Counted from the stretch's first letter, positions 1 to 7,993 are shown. The stretch is DNA of 24,226 nt from UBA1443 sp964445745 (GCA_964445745.1 CAYULU010000027.1:1-24226); one strand, 5' to 3'. Numbers and translations: made by a program. Notes: generated by a model from the sequence alone, not told the origin.

Positions 1-125
1 TCCGCGTTCAATTAAAAACACATCCTCTCACCAAAATTCACACGCGAAAAATCCGGCCGCATGTGCGGATTATATCCAAGAAAGCCGGGCAGGGCTACTT
101 TTCGTTAATTCTATCTGTTGTTTCG

Positions 126-207
126 AGAGGCGGTTTCATAAGTATTTCCAACCCGTTGTTTCTCAAGGGGCTGGAAAATGTAAAAGGGATTTATGAAACC
201 ACTTCTA
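126..207 (-). repeat. 82-bp dispersed inverted repeat, copy A
   Basis: An 82-bp imperfect palindrome whose outer arms are about 18 nt long (126-143 with the arm ending at 206) and whose interior contains a second stem closed by a TTG/CAA pair with a TTTCT loop. It matches copy C (19391-19472) at 74 of 82 positions by hand alignment; seven of the eight differences are transitions. It lies 19 nt beyond the stop codon of the secreted-protein gene that ends at 227, at the end of the trehalose operon. Strand is given as the sense strand of the adjacent gene. It may act as a 3'-end stabiliser, a terminator-like hairpin or a REP/MITE-type element; there is no clean U-run. The rest of 1-226 contains only a short palindrome at 57-68 and no gene I can support. 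Confidence 0.85.
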
Positions 208-226
208 AACGATCCGTTTTCCACCT

Positions 227-1045
227 TTACTCACAGGGAGGCATGAGATAGCGCTGGACACGAAACTTCCATCCACCGATACGATCTGGTTCCTTGGAAC
301 CCGAAGGAGAAATCTCAACTCGACGATCAAGAACCACCTTGGCCGCTCTCACAAATTCCGGAAGAATTTCGTCCTTTTCTTTCGTCTCCCCCATCGCCTG
401 CAAAACCTGAAGTAGCCCCCACCCCTCACCCTGGGAACGTTCCGATTCAAGAACTCCTTCTCCCTTAAAATTAATGTAGTCGATAACGGCAAGAGGCCCA
501 TGAGGCACGCCAAGAACGCGTCCGAGTTTCGCTTCAATGGAAGGTCTCTCCTCCTCGGAAACCGCTGACAGGATATCCGGGAGTGTTTTACGAACCCGTT
601 CAACAATAAATTGCACCTGAAGATTCTGGGTCGCCAGCAAAAAATCCCGGAGGCTTTTCATTCGCTCACTCTGGCTATCCCGCAAGAAAGAATCCCGGTC
701 GTCCCATGGAAGATCCTCGCAATTTTCCAGCCAGTCAGGAAGGGTCTGCCCGTGCATTTTCATAAAAAGGAGCATTTCAGGAAATGTTTCCAAAAAAGGA
801 CCGCGCCGTCCCTTGGGATACCAGATCGCGTGTCCGATCCCAAGCGAGGCAAAATCTTCATCAGCGGGCCAGACAACCAGTTTCGCCGGATTTGAACTGC
901 ACTCGTTAAAGTAAATGACCTTCTGGAGACACGCCATTTCGTCGTCATCAAGTTCAACCGTGAAAGCCGCCCACAAGGGTTCTGTTATCAGGCACAAACA
1001 AAGCATCCCGCATACGATTTTTTGATTTAAAAACACTCGGCTCAC
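227..1045 (-). CDS. secreted conserved protein of unknown function (272 aa)
   Basis: I choose the GTG at 1045 because it overlaps the stop of the preceding 32-residue ORF as GTGA and has AAGGA six bases upstream; an in-frame ATG at 1105 would add 20 residues that overlap that ORF and spoil the signal peptide. The resulting N terminus has a basic start, a hydrophobic core rich in Leu and Cys, and a plausible cleavage site after LWA, so export is likely. The mature part has conserved-looking blocks: NECSS, SLGIGHAIWYPKG, a following GPFLETFPEML, DYINFKGEG and GWGLLQVLQAMG. From memory these resemble a conserved hypothetical family of Gram-negative bacteria; I do not know a function. A lysozyme-like fold is conceivable from the Glu and GIGHxIWYP blocks but is speculation. 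Position at the end of the mscS-otsA-otsB run suggests an envelope role linked to osmotic stress. Confidence 0.8.
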   Translation of the reverse strand: MSRVFLNQKIVCGMLCLCLITEPLWAAFTVELDDDEMACLQKVIYFNECSSNPAKLVVWPADEDFASLGIGHAIWYPKGRRGPFLETFPEMLLFMKMHGQTLPDWLENCEDLPWDDRDSFLRDSQSERMKSLRDFLLATQNLQVQFIVERVRKTLPDILSAVSEEERPSIEAKLGRVLGVPHGPLAVIDYINFKGEGVLESERSQGEGWGLLQVLQAMGETKEKDEILPEFVRAAKVVLDRRVEISPSGSKEPDRIGGWKFRVQRYLMPPCE

Positions 1046-1140
1046 TTTTTCCTTCGCAGGACACGCGCGTACGAAAAAATCATTAACGAGATAATCGCAA
1101 TCCAACTCACCGTTATAAAAATCCAGCCCGAAAGTTTCAT
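1042..1140 (-). CDS. 32-residue single-helix membrane protein, coupled to otsB
   Basis: A short ORF beginning with ATG at 1140, whose ATGA overlaps the TGA of otsB, and ending in a TGA that overlaps the GTG start of the downstream secreted-protein gene. The product begins MKLSGWIFITVSWIAIIS, continues as one hydrophobic helix to about residue 25, and ends in the basic tail RVLRRKK, giving one transmembrane segment with a cytoplasmic positive C terminus by the positive-inside rule. The overlaps at both ends argue for real translation and translational coupling. Small proteins with an N-terminal LSGWIF-type start are, to my recollection, seen in several Gram-negative lineages, but I know no function. 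It could anchor or regulate a partner of the trehalose enzymes. Confidence 0.7.
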   Translation of the reverse strand: MKLSGWIFITVSWIAIISLMIFSYARVLRRKK

Positions 1141-2006
1141 GGCTTCCTCCCGATTTTGGACCGTCCCGGGGATTGCCTCAAAGGCCTCCCGCCCGATTGA
1201 GTCCCGGACGCTTTTTGTCGGATCGATTTTATTTTCTCCAAAAGGTCCAGGACAGCGCCGGTTTCGCGCAGACGATACCTGGCCATCGTCCCTTGGCTTT
1301 TACCGACATAAATGGCCACATCCGAGCGGCGCAAAACCGCAAAAGCATCTTCATCCGTTTTGTCATCTCCAATACAAACCGTTGTCAGACCTTTCCGTTG
1401 TGCCGGGGTTAGTGATCGGAGAATAAGCTGGAGCGCCTGCCCCTTGTCGGAACAGCCCTGCCGCGGTCGTACTTCCCAAACTTTTTTCCCGGATCGAATT
1501 TTAAAAAAAACTTTTGCCGGAAAGTTGCTCCAGACATCACGAAAAATCCGCCGGGCCTTCGCCACCGCCGAAGACGAAAGACTCCGGTAATGGATACTTG
1601 CGCTGTAAGTCTTGTTCTCGATCAGCACTTCAGGGATATCTTTCATCGCTGGCCTCAGTGCTTCCGTGAGTTTCAAAATGAAACCGCGAAACTGGATGGC
1701 GTGAGAGTCAATCTCGGGATGGCCTCCAAGATTCCGTTCCAAACCATGATTTCCCACGTACCCTAACCCTTTTAAACCGACTTGTTTTTCCAGGTCCCCC
1801 AGGGCCCGGCCGCTCATGATAACGATTTTAACGCCGGGAAGTCCTGCGAGTTTTTTTAAAGTGCTTCGCACGCGCGGGTGTAACCGGGCAAGAAACGGCC
1901 GGCTCACAATCGGTGTCAAGGTCCCGTCATAATCCAGACAAACAAGAAGATTCGGCGATGAGGCTATTGCGCAGATTGTTTTATCGTCCAGCATTCTCAA
2001 CGTCAC
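1137..2006 (-). CDS. otsB: trehalose-6-phosphate phosphatase
   Basis: Hydrolyses trehalose 6-phosphate to trehalose in the cytoplasm, the second step of the OtsA/OtsB pathway. HAD-superfamily motifs are all present: LDYDGTLTPI with the nucleophile and general acid Asp near residues 25-27, MSGRAL (motif II), a lysine in the SGKKVWEVRP segment that is usual for OtsB, and GDDKTDEDAF (motif IV). GNHGLE is also typical. The length of 289 residues is normal or slightly long because of a basic, low-complexity C-terminal tail of about 28 residues. Start: GTG at 2006, preceded at seven bases by AGGAGG; this Shine-Dalgarno overlaps the otsA stop region 10 nt away, so the two are cotranscribed. Its own stop forms ATGA with the next small ORF. 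Confidence 0.95.
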   Translation of the reverse strand: MTLRMLDDKTICAIASSPNLLVCLDYDGTLTPIVSRPFLARLHPRVRSTLKKLAGLPGVKIVIMSGRALGDLEKQVGLKGLGYVGNHGLERNLGGHPEIDSHAIQFRGFILKLTEALRPAMKDIPEVLIENKTYSASIHYRSLSSSAVAKARRIFRDVWSNFPAKVFFKIRSGKKVWEVRPRQGCSDKGQALQLILRSLTPAQRKGLTTVCIGDDKTDEDAFAVLRRSDVAIYVGKSQGTMARYRLRETGAVLDLLEKIKSIRQKASGTQSGGRPLRQSPGRSKIGRKP

Positions 2007-2016
2007 GAGATCCCTC

Positions 2017-4239
2017 CTAGAAAGACCTTACAAGCTCGGTGATCATGTCAGCCGCCCACCGGTAAATGTTGTATTCCCTGACCATGCCCCGCATCTTCCG
2101 CATCCGTTCTTTCTTTTCTTCGGGTAACATGGTAAGCGCTTGATGAACGGCCTCCGCCGTTCCCTCGATATCATAAGGATTCACCAGGAGCGCGCTTGAG
2201 AGCTCATAGCTGGCTCCGGCAAAACGGCTTAAAATCAAAACTCCGTCCTCATCTTCACGCGCAGAGACAAACTCCTTGGCCACAAGATTCATTCCGTCAT
2301 GAAGGGAACTCACCAGACAAAAATCGGCAAGCCGATAGAAGTCGAAGATTCTCTTCTGCCCATGGTGTTCTTCGAGAAAGAGGATAGGGCGATAATGGCC
2401 TTTCTGAAAACGCTGGTTGATTTTTTCGATCAACTTTTCGACTTCCTTCAAATGAGTCTGGTAACTTTCAATCAACGTACGGGAGGGAGCGCCCAGTTCG
2501 ACAAAAACGAGTTCCCCTTGCAGATGAGGATATTTTTCGAGGACCCGCTCAATAGCCCGAAATCGTTCCAGAAGTCCTTTGGTATAGTCGATCCGGTCAA
2601 CGCCAATCCCGATTTTCTTTCCCCTCAGGCCATAATCCTGACGCAATTGCTCCAGAGGATCCCGATCCGTTTCCTGAACCGCCACATTAGGAGCTCCCGA
2701 GATACTGATCGGGAAGGGACGTACCGTACTCTTTTTTCCTCCTCGTGTAACCTCAAAGTTCGTCCAGTTGATTTTGCTTTCCAGGGTGCGATCAACCGTA
2801 TCCAGAAAATTGTTACAATGGAACTGGGTATGAAATCCAATCATGTCACTCCCAAGCATCCCCTCAAGAATTTCATCCTGCCACGGACAAATGCCAAACG
2901 CTTCCGCGTTAGGCCAGGGGATATGCCAGAAAAGCGCCACCTTCGCATCAGGTCTCCGCTCTTTGATCATTCGCGGAAGAAGGGCAAAATGGTAATCCTG
3001 GACAAGCACCATGGGAGGTTCGTCTCCAAACTCTTCCAGAATCGCACTCGCAAACTTCCGGTTCACTTCCTTGTAATAATTCCAGTCTTCCATCCGGAAA
3101 ACAGGCCGCACGTGACTGATGTGGCAAAGCGGCCAAATGCCTTCATTGGCAAAACCGTAGTAGTACCCTTTTTCTTCTTCCGGCGATAACCAGACGCGTT
3201 TGAGTGTAAATGACGGCTTCCACGGCGGGACCCTCACCTTATTTTCCGAATCGACGGATTCCTGGTCCGCATTACCGGCCCCGTGGGCAATCCACAGACC
3301 TCCCGTTGCCTGCATCACAGGATCCAGCGCTGTCACCACACCGCTCGCGGGAGTAATGCACTCTATCTCATTCCCGTTCCTTCGGTGGATGTAAGGCTCC
3401 CGATTGGACACTACGTAAAACTGCTTATCACGAAATTTTGTTTTTAAATAATCCTTAAGCCTCTCCTTCGTCCAGATAGAGCCTCGCTCGTTCGCCAGTC
3501 GCGACTGTTCCACCAGATCCAGTCGCGCCGCCTTCAGGCTCGCCGCCATGTGGGCCACTCCATAAAGCAGTTTTTCGATTTCCCCCTGCTGTTGAATTCC
3601 TCGAGATGCCGCGCCCGGTTCCATCCCGAGGCTCTTTTGGACCAGGGAGGCAATGCGCGAAATCGGGCCGGTGACGCTCCAGCGGATCACCAACAAGGAG
3701 ACGATTGAGAGAATTCCCGCCAGGATGGAAAAGGTCAACGCGGAATTTTTCCAGAATTGCCGGATCTGAAACACAATAAAAGTCCGGTCATGGATCAGTC
3801 CTAAAGCTCCCGCGACCTGCCCGTCCTTGATCAGGGGAACAACGTGGTAGTTGACCTTCCGGCCGTCCCAATGGCTGTTGAGATCGAGAGGAAGATTTTC
3901 ATCCATGACCTTCATCGACTCTTTCTTGAACCCGTCGTCACGTAAAAGACGGGGCGGGAAAGCGATCCTCTGCCCGTCTTTCATGTCCACCACAAGACCG
4001 ATCAATCTCGTATGACCCTGAAATTTCTCGATAAACTTCTGGATCCGCGAAGGCTGGTCGGTACGCTCAAGAAAAGTTTCGATCGCCTCTTTAAACGTTT
4101 TGGCCAGTACGGTCGTGCGAAGTCTCAGCTCCTCATTGAGTCGTTTCTCTTCACTTTTCGCTTCAAAATAAGAAAAACCCGCGACCACAATAACCATGGC
4201 GATCAAAAGCGAAAGAATCAGGCGAAACGTAATTTTCAT
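2017..4239 (-). CDS. otsA: trehalose-6-phosphate synthase with N-terminal membrane sensor and HAMP domain
   Basis: A 740-residue fusion. Residues about 5-25 form a first transmembrane helix; 26-165 form an extracytoplasmic segment with a small sensor-like fold (predicted helices, then GLVVDMKDGQ and GALGLIHD strands, Cache/dCache-like in layout); 167-187 are a second transmembrane helix; about 186-240 look like a HAMP linker including the usual TGPISRI turn. From about 272 to the end is a GT20 glycosyltransferase: VVSNREPY, ASGVVTALDP, GGLWIAHG, QDYHFALLP, HIPWP, RIDYTKGL (sugar-nucleotide and phosphate binding) and LHDGMNLVAKEF. Classical OtsA is about 470 residues and soluble, so the N-terminal 270 residues are an addition. 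GT20 also contains glucosylglycerol-phosphate synthases; pairing with otsB favours trehalose 6-phosphate from UDP- or ADP-glucose and glucose 6-phosphate. The gene lies 24 nt after mscS. I infer that activity is controlled by an external signal such as osmolarity. Confidence 0.9.
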   Translation of the reverse strand: MKITFRLILSLLIAMVIVVAGFSYFEAKSEEKRLNEELRLRTTVLAKTFKEAIETFLERTDQPSRIQKFIEKFQGHTRLIGLVVDMKDGQRIAFPPRLLRDDGFKKESMKVMDENLPLDLNSHWDGRKVNYHVVPLIKDGQVAGALGLIHDRTFIVFQIRQFWKNSALTFSILAGILSIVSLLVIRWSVTGPISRIASLVQKSLGMEPGAASRGIQQQGEIEKLLYGVAHMAASLKAARLDLVEQSRLANERGSIWTKERLKDYLKTKFRDKQFYVVSNREPYIHRRNGNEIECITPASGVVTALDPVMQATGGLWIAHGAGNADQESVDSENKVRVPPWKPSFTLKRVWLSPEEEKGYYYGFANEGIWPLCHISHVRPVFRMEDWNYYKEVNRKFASAILEEFGDEPPMVLVQDYHFALLPRMIKERRPDAKVALFWHIPWPNAEAFGICPWQDEILEGMLGSDMIGFHTQFHCNNFLDTVDRTLESKINWTNFEVTRGGKKSTVRPFPISISGAPNVAVQETDRDPLEQLRQDYGLRGKKIGIGVDRIDYTKGLLERFRAIERVLEKYPHLQGELVFVELGAPSRTLIESYQTHLKEVEKLIEKINQRFQKGHYRPILFLEEHHGQKRIFDFYRLADFCLVSSLHDGMNLVAKEFVSAREDEDGVLILSRFAGASYELSSALLVNPYDIEGTAEAVHQALTMLPEEKKERMRKMRGMVREYNIYRWAADMITELVRSF

Positions 4240-4263
4240 GACACAACCCCGTCAATCCTCCGG

Positions 4264-5139
4264 TTAGGCATTCCGTTTGTCCGGATTCTGCCCTGTCCCC
4301 CAATAAAGAAGCCGGTGCGGAAAGGCGATCTGGATTTTCTCCTGATCAAACCTTGACTTGAGACGGCGGCGAAATTCCCGAGCCACCTCCCATTGCTTGA
4401 TTGGAAGTGTCTTTATGCGAAACTTGAGGGTGATCTGTGAATCCGCAAAATCATCCACCCCGAGCATTTCCAGGTCCGCAAGGATTAAATGTTTGAAATA
4501 GCTGTCCTTTCGCATTTCAGCGCCAAGTTCCTTGATCACTCGAATCGCGTGATCAACATCCGTATGATACGCAACACCCACGTTGAGAAGCGCCTGGGAG
4601 TATTCCTGGGTAAAATTAATCACCGTCTTGATTTCTCCGTTCGGGATATAAATCACGCGTCCCTCCAGATCCCGCAATCTCGTATGGCGGAGATTCACGG
4701 CTTCCACGACTCCCCCCAGTCCCTCAATCTGCACAACATCATTGATCCGGAACTGCCCTTCGATGAGAATAAAAATTCCGTTAATGATATCCCGGATCAG
4801 ATACTGCCCGCCAAACCCAAAAGCCAGTCCGACCACCCCGGCACCGGCCAAAAGGGGCGCCACATTGATTCCAAAATTACTAAGTAGCATATAAATAACG
4901 CAAAGCCAGATCAGCGTCGCACCGGTCCATTTAAGCAAGTGCGAAAAAGTCTTCATCCTGAGAATGTCCCCGCTCTCGCGAATCGCATCTGTTTTGGAAA
5001 TCACTTTTTCAAATTTTTCAAGGGCAAGTCGAAGCAGGAACACGAGCACCCATCCGATCACAAGGATCAGAACGGCCTTCAAGGTTTGCGTCACCCAGGG
5101 AATTTCTATAATTTTTTCCATCGTAAAGGCTTCATCCAT
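4264..5139 (-). CDS. small-conductance mechanosensitive channel (MscS family)
   Basis: A 291-residue inner-membrane channel that opens with membrane tension during hypo-osmotic shock. There are three transmembrane segments: residues about 17-37, about 70-90, and the pore helix TM3, where LLAGAGVVGLAFGFGGQYL shows the small-residue Gly/Ala packing typical of MscS. It is followed by the conserved region with GQFRINDVVQI, GVVEAVNLRHTRLR, VIYIPNGEI and INFTQEYS, the beta domain of the cytoplasmic vestibule. Start: ATG at 5139, preceded by GAGG eight bases upstream; an ATG six codons later is possible. It is the first gene of the run mscS-otsA-otsB and a candidate promoter lies just upstream. A channel that releases solutes beside an enzyme pair that makes trehalose is a coherent osmotic-response unit. 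Confidence 0.93.
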   Translation of the reverse strand: MDEAFTMEKIIEIPWVTQTLKAVLILVIGWVLVFLLRLALEKFEKVISKTDAIRESGDILRMKTFSHLLKWTGATLIWLCVIYMLLSNFGINVAPLLAGAGVVGLAFGFGGQYLIRDIINGIFILIEGQFRINDVVQIEGLGGVVEAVNLRHTRLRDLEGRVIYIPNGEIKTVINFTQEYSQALLNVGVAYHTDVDHAIRVIKELGAEMRKDSYFKHLILADLEMLGVDDFADSQITLKFRIKTLPIKQWEVAREFRRRLKSRFDQEKIQIAFPHRLLYWGTGQNPDKRNA

Positions 5140-5191
5140 GTTTCAATCCTCAAAAGTTTGAAGGTTTCAGTGACGACCTGAGATTTTTTTT

Positions 5192-5220
5192 ATGGTATCT
5201 TCCTTGAAAGAAGAATGCAA
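5192..5220 (-). promoter_or_regulatory. candidate sigma70-type promoter for mscS-ots operon
   Basis: On the minus strand, TTGCAT (5215-5220) and TACCAT (5192-5197) are separated by 17 nt, each matching four of six consensus bases. This would start transcription about 45 nt before the mscS ATG. The rest of the 163-bp gap between mscS and the transporter gene holds nothing else that I can identify. Confidence 0.4.
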
Positions 5221-5302
5221 GAAGAACTGAGCAAACAACAAAAAGTATTTCCTGAATTTGATCCGCCATTCCCGCCAAAAGCAGAACGCTCAAATTCATT
5301 AC

Positions 5303-6559
5303 TTACATTCTTCTCCTTAAGCCTTGTGCCGCAGTTTTCCCGAGACCGGATCGTTCCGGTTTAAGAGCGAGGTAAGTAAAAATAATTCCCACAACAGACA
5401 AAAACACCATCGTGCCAAGGATCCCCGATAAATTAACTCCGGAATCCAGACATATCCCCATGAGGAAGGGGGCCATCGCCGTCGAAAAAACGATGGCGGT
5501 TGAAACCATGCCACGGATGGAACCGAGGTGACGAGTTCCGTAAAGCTCGGCATAAAGGGCATTGCCAACAGTCATCCCGTAGCCCATGGTAATTCCGGAA
5601 CCCGCAAAATAAAAAAAGATCCAGAACGGATTTTTTGCAAGCCAGAGGAACAAGATACCCACCGTAAGCGGGATAAGGTTCAATGCAAAAATCTTTCGCG
5701 CTGAAAAACGATCCGTCAGGGGGCCTGAAAAAAAAGAAAGGATCGCCCGACAAATCGCATACACGACAAAACCGGCCGGTAAAAGAAGAGGGTCCCAATT
5801 TTTCCAGCGGATCATGGCGGCGTGGTGAAAAAAAAGCGCGGTCAAAACCGCTGGCGTCACAAGAATTGGGAGCAGTAAAAGGTGGAACCGCCGGTCTTTC
5901 ATCACACGGGAAACGGGCCAGGAACTGTCTTCCGGATCGGGGACGCTCAGATCTTCCCTTATATCGGGAGCCATGTGACCGGGCTTGGGTTCGTTTCGGA
6001 TCAGATACGGCAACATCGGAAGAAAAATCAGGAGGATCATCGCCGCAAGCACCCACCATCCTTCCCGCCATCCAAACACGATAATCACTGTTGAAATAAA
6101 TCCGGGAAGCAAGGCTTCGCTCAAAGGATATCCAAGATTAGCGATCCCGAGGGCTTGCCCCCGGTATTCTTTTTTCAGACGCGCCATCATGGTTTGTGAT
6201 GCCATCGCAAGCCCCCCCTGTCCGAAATTGCGCACAAGAAAAAAACCAACAAGCAGCATCCAGGGGGCCTGGGCCGTTGCGAGAAAAAGGCATCCCGTCA
6301 GCAACAAAGCCCCGGTCACGCCAACAAAGCGGATCGGACGTTCATGATCCAGACGAAACCCCAGAAACGGAAGAAAAAAAGCAGAGCTCAGAGTCCCCAC
6401 AAAAAAAAGACCGGAGATCGCAGTTTGACTTAACCCCAGTTCTTTGCACATCGGGGGAATAAAAAAAGAAATCAGGTAGACCTGTCCCGGGGCACTGAAA
6501 AAGGTTGCGAGGATTCCAAAAATAAGGAGTCTGGATTTTTTTCGGATGAGCGTACGCAC
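5303..6559 (-). CDS. major facilitator superfamily transporter
   Basis: A 418-residue integral membrane protein with about twelve hydrophobic segments in two halves of six. The first helix contains APGQVYLISFFIPP, typical of a bacterial MFS_1 subgroup with a GQxxxIS motif. The loop between helices 2 and 3 reads GFRLDHERPIRF, a variant of the MFS motif A, and the second half repeats it as SGPLTDRFSARKIF. A long central loop (around residues 195-220) rich in acidic residues joins the halves. It starts with GTG at 6559, three bases after the stop of thiD, so the two are one transcription unit. The substrate cannot be read from sequence; linkage to thiD makes a thiamine precursor a reasonable but untested guess. 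Confidence 0.85.
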   Translation of the reverse strand: MRTLIRKKSRLLIFGILATFFSAPGQVYLISFFIPPMCKELGLSQTAISGLFFVGTLSSAFFLPFLGFRLDHERPIRFVGVTGALLLTGCLFLATAQAPWMLLVGFFLVRNFGQGGLAMASQTMMARLKKEYRGQALGIANLGYPLSEALLPGFISTVIIVFGWREGWWVLAAMILLIFLPMLPYLIRNEPKPGHMAPDIREDLSVPDPEDSSWPVSRVMKDRRFHLLLLPILVTPAVLTALFFHHAAMIRWKNWDPLLLPAGFVVYAICRAILSFFSGPLTDRFSARKIFALNLIPLTVGILFLWLAKNPFWIFFYFAGSGITMGYGMTVGNALYAELYGTRHLGSIRGMVSTAIVFSTAMAPFLMGICLDSGVNLSGILGTMVFLSVVGIIFTYLALKPERSGLGKTAAQGLRRRM

Positions 6560-6562
6560 TTG

Positions 6563-7342
6563 TCAACCTTTGACGAAATGATTCACAGGACCGGTGCCAT
6601 GTCCGAGCCCCGGCGCCGTACGAATGGCTTCTGTGATAAATCTTTTTGCAATCCGGATCGCCGCAAGAAGCTCCCGCCCTTTGGCAAGCTCGGCCGTAAT
6701 GGCCGCAGAATAGGTGCACCCTGTCCCGTGTGTATGCCGGGTTCGAATTCGGGGAGCCTTCAGGAATACAATCCGTTTCCTGTCGCAAAAAACATCGGTT
6801 GAATCCCCTTTGAGGTGTCCCCCTTTGAGCAAGACGGCCTTCGGACCAAGACTGAGAATCCGCCGCGAGGCCTCCTGCATGTCAGAAAGATTCCCGATAC
6901 AAACCCCCGCCAGAATCTCCGCCTCAGGAATGTTGGGCGTGACAAGGGTCGCGTGTGGGATAAGATTTTTTTTCAATGCTTCGACTGAGGAGCGAGCGAG
7001 CAGGCGGGCACCGTGCTTGCTAACCATGACAGGATCGACCACGAGCGGGAAGCGGAATGATTCGGCCTTGCGTGCGATGGCACGGATTAATCCTTCATCG
7101 CCGAGAGCTCCCGTTTTGGCAGCGCAAGGGCAAATATCTTCAAAAATCGTCTTAAGCTGCGAAATCACCTGCACCGGCTTGAGCAGGTGAACTGCGCGAA
7201 CCCCGCGCGTATTTTGCATGGTCAGAAGAGACACGACCGCCATTCCATAGACGTGCCGCTGATGAAAAGTTTTGAGATCTGCCTGCAACCCGGCACCGCC
7301 CGATGGGTCGGAACCGGCAATCGTAAGAGCTGTTGGGATCAT
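6563..7342 (-). CDS. thiD: hydroxymethylpyrimidine/phosphomethylpyrimidine kinase
   Basis: A cytoplasmic kinase that phosphorylates HMP and HMP-phosphate to HMP-pyrophosphate in thiamine synthesis or salvage. At 259 residues it has normal length. Motifs: GSDPSGGAGLQADLKTF (N-terminal substrate loop), VDPVMVSKHG, VTPNIPEAEIL, LLKGGH, and HTHGTGCTYSAAI carrying the anion hole and catalytic region of ribokinase-family enzymes. Start is the ATG at 7342; no strong Shine-Dalgarno is visible. No other thiamine gene is in the window, so salvage with the adjacent transporter is possible. The 82-bp repeat copy B lies directly upstream, between this gene and the thioredoxin-like gene. Confidence 0.95.
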   Translation of the reverse strand: MIPTALTIAGSDPSGGAGLQADLKTFHQRHVYGMAVVSLLTMQNTRGVRAVHLLKPVQVISQLKTIFEDICPCAAKTGALGDEGLIRAIARKAESFRFPLVVDPVMVSKHGARLLARSSVEALKKNLIPHATLVTPNIPEAEILAGVCIGNLSDMQEASRRILSLGPKAVLLKGGHLKGDSTDVFCDRKRIVFLKAPRIRTRHTHGTGCTYSAAITAELAKGRELLAAIRIAKRFITEAIRTAPGLGHGTGPVNHFVKG

Positions 7343-7359
7343 CGCGAAAATTCGTTTCT

Positions 7360-7441
7360 AAAGGCGGGCTCGCAAGTACCTCCCGCCCGTCATTTCACAA
7401 GGGAGTGGAAAATGTAAAAGGGACTTATGAAACCGCTTCTA
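7360..7441 (-). repeat. 82-bp dispersed inverted repeat, copy B
   Basis: Same length and ends as copies A and C. The right half (about 7401-7441) is nearly identical to the others, while the left half has diverged and now contains an extra GC-rich hairpin, GGCGGG at 7363-7368 with CCCGCC at 7382-7387. Its last three bases (7439-7441) form the TAG stop codon of the thioredoxin-like gene when read on the minus strand, so the element begins inside that gene. The 5' end of thiD follows 18 nt beyond its other end. Confidence 0.8.
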
Positions 7442-7933
7442 TTTCAGTGTCTTTTTGAAAAGTTCGATAAACTGCTCGGGGGAAACCCCCGTGTAAAGCT
7501 GGATCGTTTTACTTTGATTGGGCGGATGAACAAAAAAGGAGGGGTAGCCCATAATCCCGTACCGGGCCGCAATCGCATGCTCCCGCCGCCCTGCCTCGGG
7601 ATTGATTTTTACCTTAATAACATCTCGCATGAACCGGCGCACCCGGGAATCCGAAAGAACATTTTTTTCAAAAACTCGACAATAAGGGCACCATTTGACA
7701 TTCATATAAACCGCCATGGGCCGATGAGTTTGTTCATAATCGGCAAGCGCCCGGGCATAACCCTCTGCATCCGAATACCAGTCCGTCGTCCAATCCCTTG
7801 CCAACTCGTCGCCCGCCGCGCTCGACGCCTCCCCCGCAGGAACAACCGTTTCATCAATCTCGTCCGCGCACGATACCGAGGAAACACTCAAGCAGGACAA
7901 AAGAAAGCACATCAGAAATTTCCGGAATCGCAT
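7439..7933 (-). CDS. exported thioredoxin-like protein
   Basis: A 164-residue protein, start ATG at 7933 with GAGGTG seven bases upstream (a TTG one codon earlier is less likely). The N terminus, MRFRKFLMCFLLSCLS, is basic then hydrophobic and ends near VSCADE, so it is a signal peptide; a lipoprotein site at that Cys is possible but the lipobox is poor. The mature domain has a thioredoxin fold signature: KWCPYCRVFEKNVL with a CPYC redox pair, a VIKVKINPEAG strand, then GIMGYPSFF with the cis-proline. It fits the thioredoxin_7/DUF255-like group that acts in the periplasm on disulfides. CPYC rather than CGPC suggests a more oxidising or glutaredoxin-like centre. The stop codon is supplied by repeat copy B. 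Confidence 0.85.
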   Translation of the reverse strand: MRFRKFLMCFLLSCLSVSSVSCADEIDETVVPAGEASSAAGDELARDWTTDWYSDAEGYARALADYEQTHRPMAVYMNVKWCPYCRVFEKNVLSDSRVRRFMRDVIKVKINPEAGRREHAIAARYGIMGYPSFFVHPPNQSKTIQLYTGVSPEQFIELFKKTLK

Positions 7934-7993
7934 CAAGGCACCTCTTTGAAAAGTTAGTCCGTAAAAGTAACGTTGAGTATTGTATCAGAACCT

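Noticed and set aside
57..68. Short CCGCA/TGCGG palindrome near the left edge
   Set aside because: Five-bp arms with a two-base spacer and no associated gene start or end; too weak to call.
2299..3189. Long plus-strand open frame (296 codons) opposite otsA
   Set aside because: It is antisense to the conserved GT20 domain, has no recognisable motif and no ribosome-binding site; a shadow of the minus-strand gene.
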